Of a stretch of DNA of 64,000 nucleotides, positions 41,068-47,906 are shown piece by piece. Every line of letters starts with the position of its first letter. Positions within the stretch are counted from its first letter, which is position 1. The notes beneath the pieces were generated by a model. The model had not been told where the DNA came from. It saw only the letters and a list, made by a program, of their open reading frames with translations, and searched no databases. Location: contig CAJPON010000001.1 of the NCBI GenBank assembly GCA_905372275.1, forward strand, positions 1-64,000, in the 5' to 3' direction. The position numbers were made by a program, and so were the translations under genes. The DNA is from Candidatus Saccharimonadota bacterium. Its GTDB lineage: Bacteria > Patescibacteriota > Saccharimonadia > Saccharimonadales > Saccharimonadaceae.

Positions 41068-41595
41068 TCATCTCAAAACATGTTGTTGCAGCCAGCAATA
41101 CATCGCCACAGTTGCTGCCGCGCCGACATTGATGGAGCGGGTCGAACCAAACTGTTCAATGGCAATAATTTTGTCTGCCGCCTGTGTCATCTCCTCGGAA
41201 ATTCCTGGGCCCTCTTGACCAAACACCAACACCGCGCGCTTTGGCAAGCTCGTCTCTGACATATTGACGCTGCCCGGGATATTGTCAATCGCGATGATTG
41301 TCTTACTCTCAGCCCGCATCAACCGTACAAACTCCGCTGTCGAGCCAGCGTAATGCACGTGCAAATATTTATCCGTCATCATAGCACCGCGCTTGTTCCA
41401 TTGCCGCCTGCCAATGACATAAATCTGCCGCACACCAAACGCATTGGCGCTCCTGACGATCGTCCCCATATTAAAGTCCCGCTCGGTGTTCTCCAGAGCA
41501 ATCACCAAGCCGTGATCCTTGCCGTCCAACTCTTTTACAATCTCTGCCTCGCTCCGGCCTTTGAACTTATCGATTACATTCCGCGTGTCTTCCAT
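41068..41595 (-). CDS. SpoU/TrmH-family RNA 2'-O-methyltransferase
   Basis: 175 residues from the ATG at 41595, chosen because TAAAAT lies 7 nt upstream. It has the SPOUT knot motifs: motif 1 ENTERDFNMGTIVRSANAFG, motif 2 RAVLVFGQEGPGISEE and motif 3 STRSINVGAAATVAMY. It methylates ribose in tRNA or rRNA with S-adenosylmethionine. It is a short version with no N-terminal substrate domain, so it could be a TrmH or TrmL-type enzyme. Which position it modifies is not readable. Confidence 0.92.
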   Translation of the reverse strand: MEDTRNVIDKFKGRSEAEIVKELDGKDHGLVIALENTERDFNMGTIVRSANAFGVRQIYVIGRRQWNKRGAMMTDKYLHVHYAGSTAEFVRLMRAESKTIIAIDNIPGSVNMSETSLPKRAVLVFGQEGPGISEEMTQAADKIIAIEQFGSTRSINVGAAATVAMYCWLQQHVLR

Positions 41596-41602
41596 GTATG
41601 TT

Positions 41603-41608
41603 ATTTTA
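41603..41608 (-). promoter_or_regulatory. -10 element of the SpoU methyltransferase
   Basis: TAAAAT, 7 nt before the ATG at 41595. Confidence 0.5.
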
Positions 41609-41689
41609 GCAAATATTAAGCTAGCGGGACCGGCTGGCATAAGTCTGCTCGTCGTTGGTTTAATAACACCTGAAAAAGGAAGCGCGGCA

Positions 41690-42367
41690 TTATCGCCAAC
41701 GCACAATTTCGTCGAGCTGGCGGCGAGTTTTGGCTGGCACCTCGCGCTGGCTACGGTAACCTAGCGCCAGCATTACCACTGGCTTTTCTAGATCTGGGTC
41801 TATTAGCTGGTGCTGTGACAAGACCTGGCTGAGCTTGCTAATCGAAAAGCCTTCAATCGGGCACGAGTCAATCCTGCGCCCAGCGGCGGCCAGCAGCACA
41901 AAGCCTAGCGCAATGTAAGCCTGCCGCGCCGCCCACTGATGAATCATTGCTGGTTGATTGAGTATCTCGAAATCTTTTTTGGCCCAATATCGCCAAAAAG
42001 TCTTGAAGCCGGCGGCCTTGATGGAATTTTGCTTCTTGACATCGTGCAGCATATGGTCGATATGTCCGCCTTTTTGCAACAAGCCTTCGCTGGTTTTGGC
42101 GGTAAATATCAAGATGTGGCTGGCGTCAAAACGAGCAGCGTTGGCGCCTGCGCAGCGTTTGACATCGGCGCGTAGCTGTTCGTCTTCCTGCACGACGATA
42201 ATATTCCACGGTTCAAAACCGTACGAACTTGGCGCTAGGCGGGCGGCTTCTAGGAGCAGTTCGATATTCTCTTGCGAGATTTTCTTGCTAGAGTCGAAAG
42301 CTTTGGTGGCGTAGCGAAATTCGAGCGCTTGCTTGATGTCGTCTATCGATATGATTGGCTTATTCAT
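41690..42367 (-). CDS. nitroreductase-family flavoprotein
   Basis: 225 residues, the usual size. The FMN-binding segment RYATKAFDSSKKI and the active loop LAPSSYGFEPWNIIVVQ are present, and RQAYIALGFVLLAAAGRRID and EKPVVMLALGYRS close the fold. It uses NAD(P)H and FMN to reduce nitro compounds or quinones in the cytoplasm. Start AGAGGGGACGATGAAATG. Confidence 0.92.
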   Translation of the reverse strand: MNKPIISIDDIKQALEFRYATKAFDSSKKISQENIELLLEAARLAPSSYGFEPWNIIVVQEDEQLRADVKRCAGANAARFDASHILIFTAKTSEGLLQKGGHIDHMLHDVKKQNSIKAAGFKTFWRYWAKKDFEILNQPAMIHQWAARQAYIALGFVLLAAAGRRIDSCPIEGFSISKLSQVLSQHQLIDPDLEKPVVMLALGYRSQREVPAKTRRQLDEIVRWR

Positions 42368-42415
42368 TTCATCGTCCCCTCTTTAGCCGCCAAAATCTTG
42401 TTGGCGCAGATTAGC

Positions 42416-43012
42416 TTATATATACGATTTTAGCACTTCCCTAACTATCTTGAAAACTTGATAGTGTCCTAACGGCGAAAAATGCAAACCGTCTGATAGC
42501 GGTAATTTAGGCAGCTCGATGTAATTGCCAAGTTCGTTTTTGCGCTGCAGCATTTTTTGGCGAAGCTGTTCGGACGCGTCGGTAAACTCATACCCCGAAT
42601 TGTCGCTAGTGTCAAAACACGGCGGCAAAATGTAGATAATTGGAGTCTCGCCGGCGAGATTGCGATATTCTAATAAGTCACGAACTATTTCCTCAGGTGT
42701 TCGCGCGAAACGCTGTTGCAAATCGTTAGTGCCGAGGGCGATAATGATTAAGTCGAAGTTATCGGCCTTTTGTAGAGCTGTCGTAAATGTCGACAAGCCA
42801 TTCTTATGCGGCTTATCGGTGCGGAAATCGCCAGCAACTCTGCCGCGGACGCCGTCAGCAGTGACGTGCGCTTTACCGCGCAAAACTCGGCCGAGGCGGT
42901 TAACCCAACGATCACTGTAGTGGATACGCTTGCTAGCAAAGTTAGCGCCCCAGACGTTTGAATCGCCGTAGATTAGAATGCGTTTTGCGGCTGGCACTTG
43001 TTTCTTACTCAA
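42416..43012 (-). CDS. SGNH/GDSL-family hydrolase
   Basis: 198 residues. Block I is IYGDSNVWGAN (catalytic Ser), block III GTNDLQQRF (Asn) and block V DGLHFSPLGHYQ (Asp-x-x-His). It is an esterase or lipase-like enzyme acting on acyl or acetyl esters. There is no signal peptide, so it is probably cytoplasmic. The start is probably TTG at 43012, overlapping the AlkD-like gene by 8 nt. A GTG 15 nt further in is an alternative. Confidence 0.9.
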   Translation of the reverse strand: MSKKQVPAAKRILIYGDSNVWGANFASKRIHYSDRWVNRLGRVLRGKAHVTADGVRGRVAGDFRTDKPHKNGLSTFTTALQKADNFDLIIIALGTNDLQQRFARTPEEIVRDLLEYRNLAGETPIIYILPPCFDTSDNSGYEFTDASEQLRQKMLQRKNELGNYIELPKLPLSDGLHFSPLGHYQVFKIVREVLKSYI

Positions 43013-43709
43013 GTTTGCTCGCTTTCTTTTTCTTTAATATAACGGCTTGCTCTTCGGGCGTAAATCGCTGCGATTCGCGCATTTTTTGGTAAGCTTTGTT
43101 GCGCGTCCAAGTGTCGATATGCTCGTTTTCTAATTCCGCCAGCGTCAGCTCAAAAAAGTGTACCGCCGCCGTCGCATACAGCCAGGCCAATGCCATTTTG
43201 ACGTAATAACCGTCGTGTTTAACGTTTCGCAGCACTGCGAAAACCTGGTCAATATGTGCTTCATCCAGGAAATTAGTCATCAAAGAAATTATGCCATAAC
43301 GCACCGTGAACTCGGCTTTATTCTGCAAACACTCCAGTGCAAAATCCCACCAAATATCGCCAGCGAACCGCCGCTTTTTCTCGACAAATATATCAATGTG
43401 CGCCCACGAATCAACGCGCGGCAAATATTGCTTAACTAGATCAATCGCCACCAAATCATCGAGCCGAGCGTGCGTAATCAACAGTCCGCATAGCAGCACG
43501 TAGTCAAATGATTTGTTCTTGGCCGTTAGTAGTTTGCTGATGTCCGCTGCACTCATATCAGGCGCCAATTCCCTCGCAAACCGCCGCAAATCCGGCACGC
43601 GCACGCCGATGACCGGCATCTTGGTGTTGACGATACGCTGGTTAAAGACAGCGTAGGATTCGTTGCCTTGGGATAGTGCATTCAACTGAGTGATAATTTG
43701 GTCATGCAT
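43005..43709 (-). CDS. AlkD-like DNA alkylation repair protein
   Basis: 234 residues, all helical HEAT-like repeats of the AlkD superfamily: VIGVRVPDLRRFARELA near the N-terminus, DSWAHIDIFVEKKRRF, then YYVKMALAWLYATAAVHF and a basic RNKAYQKMRESQRF. AlkD enzymes excise alkylated bases without base flipping. The first gene of a pair with the SGNH hydrolase. TATAAA lies about 20 nt before the ATG. Confidence 0.85.
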   Translation of the reverse strand: MHDQIITQLNALSQGNESYAVFNQRIVNTKMPVIGVRVPDLRRFARELAPDMSAADISKLLTAKNKSFDYVLLCGLLITHARLDDLVAIDLVKQYLPRVDSWAHIDIFVEKKRRFAGDIWWDFALECLQNKAEFTVRYGIISLMTNFLDEAHIDQVFAVLRNVKHDGYYVKMALAWLYATAAVHFFELTLAELENEHIDTWTRNKAYQKMRESQRFTPEEQAVILKKKKASKLE

Positions 43710-43862
43710 ACTTACATCTCTCAGAATTTATAACAGAGCGATTCTTTCGAATTCTCTGACTTTTATTCTAGCAAACCCCTAGGCATAAAACCAATCGGCT
43801 CGTTATTATAAGCAAGCCTGCCGCTGCGCAAATTTTACGGCGACTTCTCGAATATAAAATGA

Positions 43863-43868
43863 TATAAT
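43863..43868 (+). promoter_or_regulatory. -10 element of the small membrane protein at 43879
   Basis: TATAAT, 10 nt before the ATG. Confidence 0.55.
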
Positions 43869-43878
43869 ACCAGCATAA

Positions 43879-44049
43879 ATGGAAATATTACTAATTATAT
43901 TAGTACTGCTTGCCCTGCTCGCAATTGCCAGCAGACGTCAACCCGCGGAATCCGCGCACAATATCAGCAGCCAGGACGAACAGAAAAAACAAGAAGAAAC
44001 CGACGAGCTGATCACGGTGATTTTGCCGACGATAAACAATGACAAATAA
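43879..44049 (+). CDS. 56-residue single-span membrane protein
   Basis: A short gene of 56 codons. The first 18 residues are a hydrophobic helix (MEILLIILVLLALLAIAS), then RR and a polar, acidic tail rich in Q, E and D (SQDEQKKQEETDELITVIL). It has a TATAAT 10 nt upstream and a GACGG-CAACA-CCGTC stem (44058-44072) downstream, which supports it as a real transcript. Likely a bitopic peptide with an acidic exposed tail. Function unknown. Confidence 0.6.
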   Translation: MEILLIILVLLALLAIASRRQPAESAHNISSQDEQKKQEETDELITVILPTINNDK

Positions 44050-44091
44050 ACAAAAAAGACGGCAACACCGTCAAATTTTGGGGTCTAATCT

Positions 44092-44167
44092 TGGAGCCAC
44101 GATCGGGGCTTGAACCCGAGACCTCATCCTTACCATGGATGCGCTCTACCAACTGAGCTATCGCGGC
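44092..44167 (-). tRNA. tRNA-Thr (GGT)
   Basis: The acceptor GCCGCGA pairs with TCGTGGC, discriminator T, encoded CCA. The anticodon arm CATCC-ATGGTAA-GGATG gives GGT. Confidence 0.93.
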
Positions 44168-44212
44168 ATGAAAGCCTACTAATTCTAACATATTTGCCGC
44201 GGTCGAGGCAAG

Positions 44213-44500
44213 CTACTTCTGGCGGCGGGTCTTCTTGTTGGTCGTCGATTCGGGTTTTGGCAGGTTCGGCGCTACGAACGCTTCCAATAGTGCCCAGGCG
44301 ATACCGTTTACCAAGTAAACTACTGCGAATCCGGCAGCAATCATCGCGGACAAACGGCTTTGCGGTACATTCAGGAGTGTCAGCAATCCAGCTAGAACCA
44401 GCCCGATGAAAACTACTGTTAGATAAGCTTGCTGTAATTTGCGGCGCTGATCCTTTTGGTGGCTCCAACTGCTCAGCGACTGCTTAATAAACTCGTACAT
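44213..44500 (-). CDS. small two-helix membrane protein
   Basis: 95 residues from the ATG at 44500, which has TATAAT 7 nt upstream. A short polar helix (1-25) is followed by two transmembrane segments (about 28-48 and 53-75) and a basic tail ending in KKTRRQK. No family is recognised. It overlaps nothing and is separated from tRNA-Thr(GGT) by 45 bp. Confidence 0.7.
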   Translation of the reverse strand: MYEFIKQSLSSWSHQKDQRRKLQQAYLTVVFIGLVLAGLLTLLNVPQSRLSAMIAAGFAVVYLVNGIAWALLEAFVAPNLPKPESTTNKKTRRQK

Positions 44501-44507
44501 ACTATAT

Positions 44508-44513
44508 ATTATA
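44508..44513 (-). promoter_or_regulatory. -10 element of the membrane protein at 44213
   Basis: TATAAT, 7 nt before the ATG at 44500. Confidence 0.65.
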
Positions 44514-44536
44514 GCATATACACTGTATAAAGTCAA

Positions 44537-44563
44537 TAAAAACCGCCCGCGAGTAGCGGACGG
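44537..44563 (-). terminator. terminator of the tRNA-Thr/tRNA-Tyr transcript
   Basis: On the minus strand CCGTCCGC-TACTC-GCGGGCGG is followed by TTTTTATT. Confidence 0.7.
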
Positions 44564-44579
44564 CCTAAAATTCTACGCA

Positions 44580-44664
44580 TGGTACCGGAGGTAGGACTCG
44601 AACCTACGAAGCTAAAAAGCGGGAGATTTACAGTCTCCTGTCATTGCCACTAGACGACTCCGGC
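44580..44664 (-). tRNA. tRNA-Tyr (GTA)
   Basis: Class II tRNA. The acceptor GCCGGAG pairs with CTCCGGT, discriminator A, encoded CCA. The anticodon arm GGAGA-CTGTAAA-TCTCC gives GTA, and the variable arm is long. Confidence 0.93.
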
Positions 44665-44672
44665 ATGAATTA

Positions 44673-44749
44673 TGGAGCCGACTCTCGGACTCGAACCGAG
44701 GACCTGCTGTTTACAAAACAGCTGCTCTAGCCAGCTGAGCTAAGTCGGC
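44673..44749 (-). tRNA. tRNA-Thr (TGT)
   Basis: The acceptor GCCGACT pairs with AGTCGGC, discriminator T, encoded CCA. The anticodon arm GCTGT-TTTGTAA-ACAGC gives TGT. Its 5' end faces the tyrosine recombinase gene. Confidence 0.92.
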
Positions 44750-44767
44750 ACGATAACTAAATCTATT

Positions 44768-44773
44768 AGTATA
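44768..44773 (-). promoter_or_regulatory. -10 element of the tRNA-Thr/tRNA-Tyr transcript
   Basis: TATACT on the minus strand, about 18 nt before the first base of tRNA-Thr(TGT). The -35 is not clear. Confidence 0.5.
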
Positions 44774-44866
44774 CTCAATGTGATAACTATTGATTTGTAA
44801 TGTTCTGCGTGGGCGCCAGCCCTAACATGGCTCTTAGTGTAACAAATAAATGCGCTTATGTCAATA

Positions 44867-45709
44867 CTATGGCGCGTATTTCTCGTATTCTCTCTGTAAA
44901 TAAGGATTCGTGAAGTGCATGTAAATGAGCGTTGAGCGGATGTTTTCGTGCCCCATCATGGGCTGCACTACCTCAGCGCGCGCACCGTTCATGAGCAGGT
45001 TAGTCGCAAATGTGTGGCGTAACGTATGCGGCGAAACATGCTTGACTATACCGGCGCGCTCAGCACAAGCGGTAATAATCTGCGTAATATATTGGCGCGA
45101 TAGCTTATCGCCGTCTTTATTTGTAAATAAATACTCCGTACGAGGTTTTGTTTTTAGATAGTTGTTTATGGCGGTGCGAGCAGCCTGAGTAATAAACGTT
45201 ATACGAGGCTTTCTTCCCTTACCGCTTCGCACAATTACGGATCGTTTATAGATATCGTCATAGTGCAGGTTAACCAATTCAGATACCCGTAACCCGCTTG
45301 CTATGATCGTACGAACGATTGCTCTTGTGCGCACTGATTCGTACCTCAACTGTTTGTAAAGCAGCTCCTGCTCCTCTGCTGTCAGAAAGTTTGCCTCTCT
45401 ATTTCCTGGTCGCGGTACATCAATTCCCTCAGGACGCACATCAGTAAAACCGCGTCCATACAAGTAACGCATAAAGCTACGGATCGTAGATATATTCGTG
45501 TGCCTGGTTTTTTGTGCGAGTCCGCAATCAGCGAGGTAAATTGCATACTCATCTATAGCGTGCAGGGTCAATTTTGATATGTCAACATCACCCATATAAC
45601 GCTTTAGTTTCCGTAGGATACTGCGGTAAGTGATATCTGTTGTCTCAGTAGCATCACGGCGTTCAATCATGTAGCGCATATAACGCTCTATCGCTTCTGA
45701 TAATAGCAT
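44867..45709 (-). CDS. tyrosine recombinase, phage integrase or XerC/D type
   Basis: 280 residues. The N-terminal SAM-like core-binding domain spans about 1-95. The catalytic domain has Arg141 (SGLRVSELVNL), Lys164 (SGKGRKPR), His228 and Arg231 (SPHTLRHTFAT), His254 (MGHENI) and nucleophile Tyr263. There is no N-terminal arm-binding domain, so it resembles XerC/D and simple phage or integron integrases. It is followed leftwards by tRNA-Thr and lies at the end of the prophage, so it could be the prophage integrase or a host Xer recombinase at the border. GGAG precedes the ATG. Confidence 0.9.
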   Translation of the reverse strand: MLLSEAIERYMRYMIERRDATETTDITYRSILRKLKRYMGDVDISKLTLHAIDEYAIYLADCGLAQKTRHTNISTIRSFMRYLYGRGFTDVRPEGIDVPRPGNREANFLTAEEQELLYKQLRYESVRTRAIVRTIIASGLRVSELVNLHYDDIYKRSVIVRSGKGRKPRITFITQAARTAINNYLKTKPRTEYLFTNKDGDKLSRQYITQIITACAERAGIVKHVSPHTLRHTFATNLLMNGARAEVVQPMMGHENIRSTLIYMHFTNPYLQREYEKYAP

Positions 45710-46104
45710 AGAAACTCCTTCACCCTCCGCTTAGATTTAATACATCTCACCTCCTATTACCATTTTTTTAACCATTAGCTCCCCTTATCCCTGCTATACC
45801 CTACGGGCAGAGATTGCAACACTCCGAAATATTCTCAACCATGCAATCGTACTCCCCTTGAGCGTACTGCTCTCCATACAGTACGATGTGTTTGGCAATT
45901 CTTTATAGACTGAGCAGGTCGCTGGTTGCGGGGTGGCAGCGCCAGCACTTGAAGCTCAGCCTACAAAGTTATCCTTTCTGCTTTATTTTTCTGATCAGAA
46001 CAGAGGACTGATCATGAGAATATGTTGTAAAATCCACTAATCCTATTGACAGAATTTAGTAGATTTAACGATTCAGAGGGTTATTTTTGTTTATATAAAA
46101 ACAA
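45710..46104. other. regulatory/recombination region between integrase and RhuM gene
   Basis: No gene seen. It holds ATCGTACT/AGTACGAT (45847-45893 region), a nested stem CTGAGC...GCTCAG enclosing GCTGG/CCAGC (45909-45961), a perfect palindrome TTCTGATCAGAA (45989-46000) with a further TGATCA at 46009, and AAATCCACTAA/TTAGTAGATTT (46030-46066, 15-bp spacer). The last could be a recombinase core or an operator. None is assigned with certainty. Confidence 0.5.
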
Positions 46105-46183
46105 ACCTCCCTGGTGTTACCCAGTGAGGTCGCCAATCAGTGAATTGTATCCTTACACTATCAAACTATTTATACCGTGTCAA
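46092..46183 (-). ncRNA. candidate short terminated transcript or attenuator
   Basis: On the minus strand TTGACA (46183-46178), 17-nt spacer and TAGTGT (46160-46155) are followed within about 45 nt by a stem ACCTCA-CTGG/CCAG-GGAGGT (46130-46105) and TTTGTTTTTATA. A promoter this close to a terminator would give an RNA of about 57 nt. It lies just past the RhuM gene and before the integrase, so it could be a small regulatory RNA or an attenuator for the integrase. Confidence 0.45.
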
Positions 46184-46236
46184 CACTTTTTTCAAATTTC
46201 ATGCTATGATGTTTATAGAGTTTTGGCATCAAAGTC

Positions 46237-47055
46237 TTAGTTTAAGGATTTTCGGTTAAGTGTATCTAAGCGATTTTTAACGTCATTGATATTCTCTTCT
46301 TCTGGAGGTAGATCTTCGGGCGCTATACCGCCAATGCGTTCAATGGCATCCCTTACTTCTCTCCCTACACAATAGTGGGTAGTGAGAGCCACTGTATTGC
46401 CTACTAATTTACCTTGATCTATTAACGCTCTCAGGCGTTCATTGGTTTGCGTTATCCTAAATTCATTTGCGGCTAGTTCAGTTGTACCAGCTCGGTCAAG
46501 TAATCTATCTTTTCCTATATTTTTGGTTACTTGTATTTCTGGCATTCTCATCTTGTACATACCTTGATAACCGACATCAAAGAACAACACAGGATTTTCA
46601 ACTCCTATTTCTCGTGCTGAAGCCAAAAGCTCATCATTCTCAATAGCAACTCTATTGCTTATTAAAATTCTTTGCTGATTATATGCTAGACCGGCGACTT
46701 CGCCAGCTATCCGCTGTTTAATGACATTGGTTGCCCATTGCCTAAATTTAGTGGCAACTTTTGAGCTTACTCTATACCCAACTGAAATAACAACATCAAG
46801 GTTGTAATGTATAACACCGTAATTCGGGCGGTTTTCCACAACTCCAAAGATTTTCTTTGAAGTGTTTTCTTTATCTAGTTCGTCTTCGGCATAGATATTC
46901 TTAATATGCTGTCCAATATTTTGCGGAGTTGTATCAAATAATGCGGCGATTTGATCGGTGTTTAGCCACATCGTTTCTCCGTCAAAAGCTATATGGACTG
47001 GATCTGAAAGCTTTTTATCTATGTATATAATTAATTCGTTTTGCGATTGAGTCAT
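46237..47055 (-). CDS. RhuM-family protein
   Basis: 272 residues from the ATG at 47055 (TATAAT 7 nt upstream). The N-terminal domain has the RhuM pattern: TMWLNTDQIAALFDTTPQNI (a helix-turn-helix-like module), then NTSKKIFGVVENRPNYGVIHY and NLDVVISVGYRVSSKVATKF. The C-terminal part is helical. RhuM proteins occur with restriction loci and on prophages, and their role is not known. Here it sits between the integrase and the lysis genes with its own promoter, so it may be expressed in the lysogen. Could be a repressor-like or accessory DNA-binding protein. Confidence 0.85.
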   Translation of the reverse strand: MTQSQNELIIYIDKKLSDPVHIAFDGETMWLNTDQIAALFDTTPQNIGQHIKNIYAEDELDKENTSKKIFGVVENRPNYGVIHYNLDVVISVGYRVSSKVATKFRQWATNVIKQRIAGEVAGLAYNQQRILISNRVAIENDELLASAREIGVENPVLFFDVGYQGMYKMRMPEIQVTKNIGKDRLLDRAGTTELAANEFRITQTNERLRALIDQGKLVGNTVALTTHYCVGREVRDAIERIGGIAPEDLPPEEENINDVKNRLDTLNRKSLN

Positions 47056-47062
47056 TAATACA

Positions 47063-47068
47063 ATTATA
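47063..47068 (-). promoter_or_regulatory. -10 element of the RhuM gene
   Basis: TATAAT, 7 nt before the ATG at 47055. It shows that a prophage gene uses the same leaderless layout as the host genes. Confidence 0.65.
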
Positions 47069-47086
47069 CCAGCAATATGGTATAGG

Positions 47087-47125
47087 AAATAAAACAACCC
47101 CTGTCTTGTTGGGGTTGTTTTATTA
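47087..47125 (-). terminator. terminator of the prophage late operon
   Basis: AAAACAACCCC-TGTCTTGTT-GGGGTTGTTTT, followed by TATTTCC on the minus strand. It is symmetric, so it can also act on the other strand. Confidence 0.8.
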
Positions 47126-47154
47126 GACCGGATGATAGAGTAATCTACAGTATA

Positions 47155-47475
47155 CTACTTATTTTCAGTACCGTACACTCCACGTAGTTCACGCTCTGTT
47201 TTACGGTTATGAAGCCACATGATAGCTTCCTCAATCTTTGTAAGTGCTAGGCTGTTCTCACGCGACGGCAGTTCCTTATTGTATGCGTTGAGTCTCGCAT
47301 ATGCTACGATGAGCAGGTCTTCAATAAATACGCCGTTACGTTCAGTTGCAGCAGTGCCGCCTACGTGGAATTGGATATCAAGGACAGGCTTATTGTTGAT
47401 GGTTTCTGTGTAGTGGTCTTCTTGTTCCGCTTTTACAGTTTCATGCAGTTTTTTAATTGCGTTGTAGTCTGACAT
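47155..47475 (-). CDS. probable Acb2/Tad1-type cyclic-nucleotide sponge (anti-CBASS/anti-Thoeris)
   Basis: 106 residues. The diagnostic C-terminal block is ERNGVFIEDLLIVAYARL, then SRENSLALTKIEEAIMWL, then RKTERELRGVYGT. It matches the hairpin-helical domain of Acb2/Tad1 small phage proteins, with its REN-LALTKxEEAxMWL motif. Acb2 and Tad1 bind cyclic oligonucleotides or gcADPR and so silence CBASS or Thoeris immunity. The gene is last in the late operon, after the lysis genes. AAGGAG precedes the ATG. Motif-based call; ligand not known. Confidence 0.72.
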   Translation of the reverse strand: MSDYNAIKKLHETVKAEQEDHYTETINNKPVLDIQFHVGGTAATERNGVFIEDLLIVAYARLNAYNKELPSRENSLALTKIEEAIMWLHNRKTERELRGVYGTENK

Positions 47476-47602
47476 AATAGTCTCCTTTGTTAAATAATAT
47501 TTGCCGATTTGTTATAAAAGATTCACATATCAACCTCTTATGAATGTTAAATAATCGCTAGACGGTTAAATTATCCACTCACCCCCCAGGCAGTGCCGTT
47601 GG

Positions 47603-47863
47603 CTAGTCGTTTTCAGTGACGTAGGACGTGTCGAACAAACATGAGTCGTCTTTCGTCCAGTTGTCAACACCTGGCACGCCGCGGATAGTGAAGTCATGTG
47701 TGGCTTGATATGAATAGATTGTACCGAGCTGATAACCGCCGATATTAACAACCCCGTGCGCCGTGCCCCAACCATTGTTTCTGAACCCTAACGGCATGCC
47801 GTCTTTACCAAAGATTGATTTAACCGCGGAACGCGCACCAGTTGTTGGTATCTTTATTGTCAT
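47603..47863 (-). CDS. small phage protein, unknown
   Basis: 86 residues from an internal ATG at 47863 (MTIKIPTTGARSAV). The frame stays open upstream to a TTG at 47887. It is glycine-rich with beta-strand patterns (GWGTAHGVVNIGGYQLGTIY, HDFTIRGVPGVDNW) and ends acidic. No family is recognised. It overlaps a 28-codon frame starting at 47906, so its real start, or a frameshift joining the two, is uncertain. Possibly a small tail or lysis-associated protein. Confidence 0.5.
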   Translation of the reverse strand: MTIKIPTTGARSAVKSIFGKDGMPLGFRNNGWGTAHGVVNIGGYQLGTIYSYQATHDFTIRGVPGVDNWTKDDSCLFDTSYVTEND

Positions 47864-47906
47864 CGTCAGGTTTAGGGAGGGTTTCAAATGCTAATTGTTC
47901 GTACAT
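47820..47906 (-). CDS. 28-codon leader frame coupled to the endolysin stop
   Basis: The ATG at 47906 shares bases with the endolysin TAA (TAATG) and has AAGGGGG 5 nt upstream, the best start signal in this interval. It encodes MYEQLAFETLPKPDDDNKDT and eight more residues, then TAA. The next gene's frame is +1 relative to it. Either a real short peptide, or the N-terminus of the following protein separated by a frameshift. Confidence 0.45.
   Translation of the reverse strand: MYEQLAFETLPKPDDDNKDTNNWCAFRG

Noticed and set aside
44110..44409. Open frame on the plus strand over tRNA-Thr and a membrane protein gene
   Set aside because: Antisense to a tRNA and a supported gene with its own promoter. 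Composition looks like a shadow frame.
44673..44749. tRNA-Thr(TGT) as the prophage attachment site
   Set aside because: The recombinase lies on the 5' side of the tRNA, while integration normally uses the 3' end, and no duplicated tRNA end was seen. The boundary stays open.
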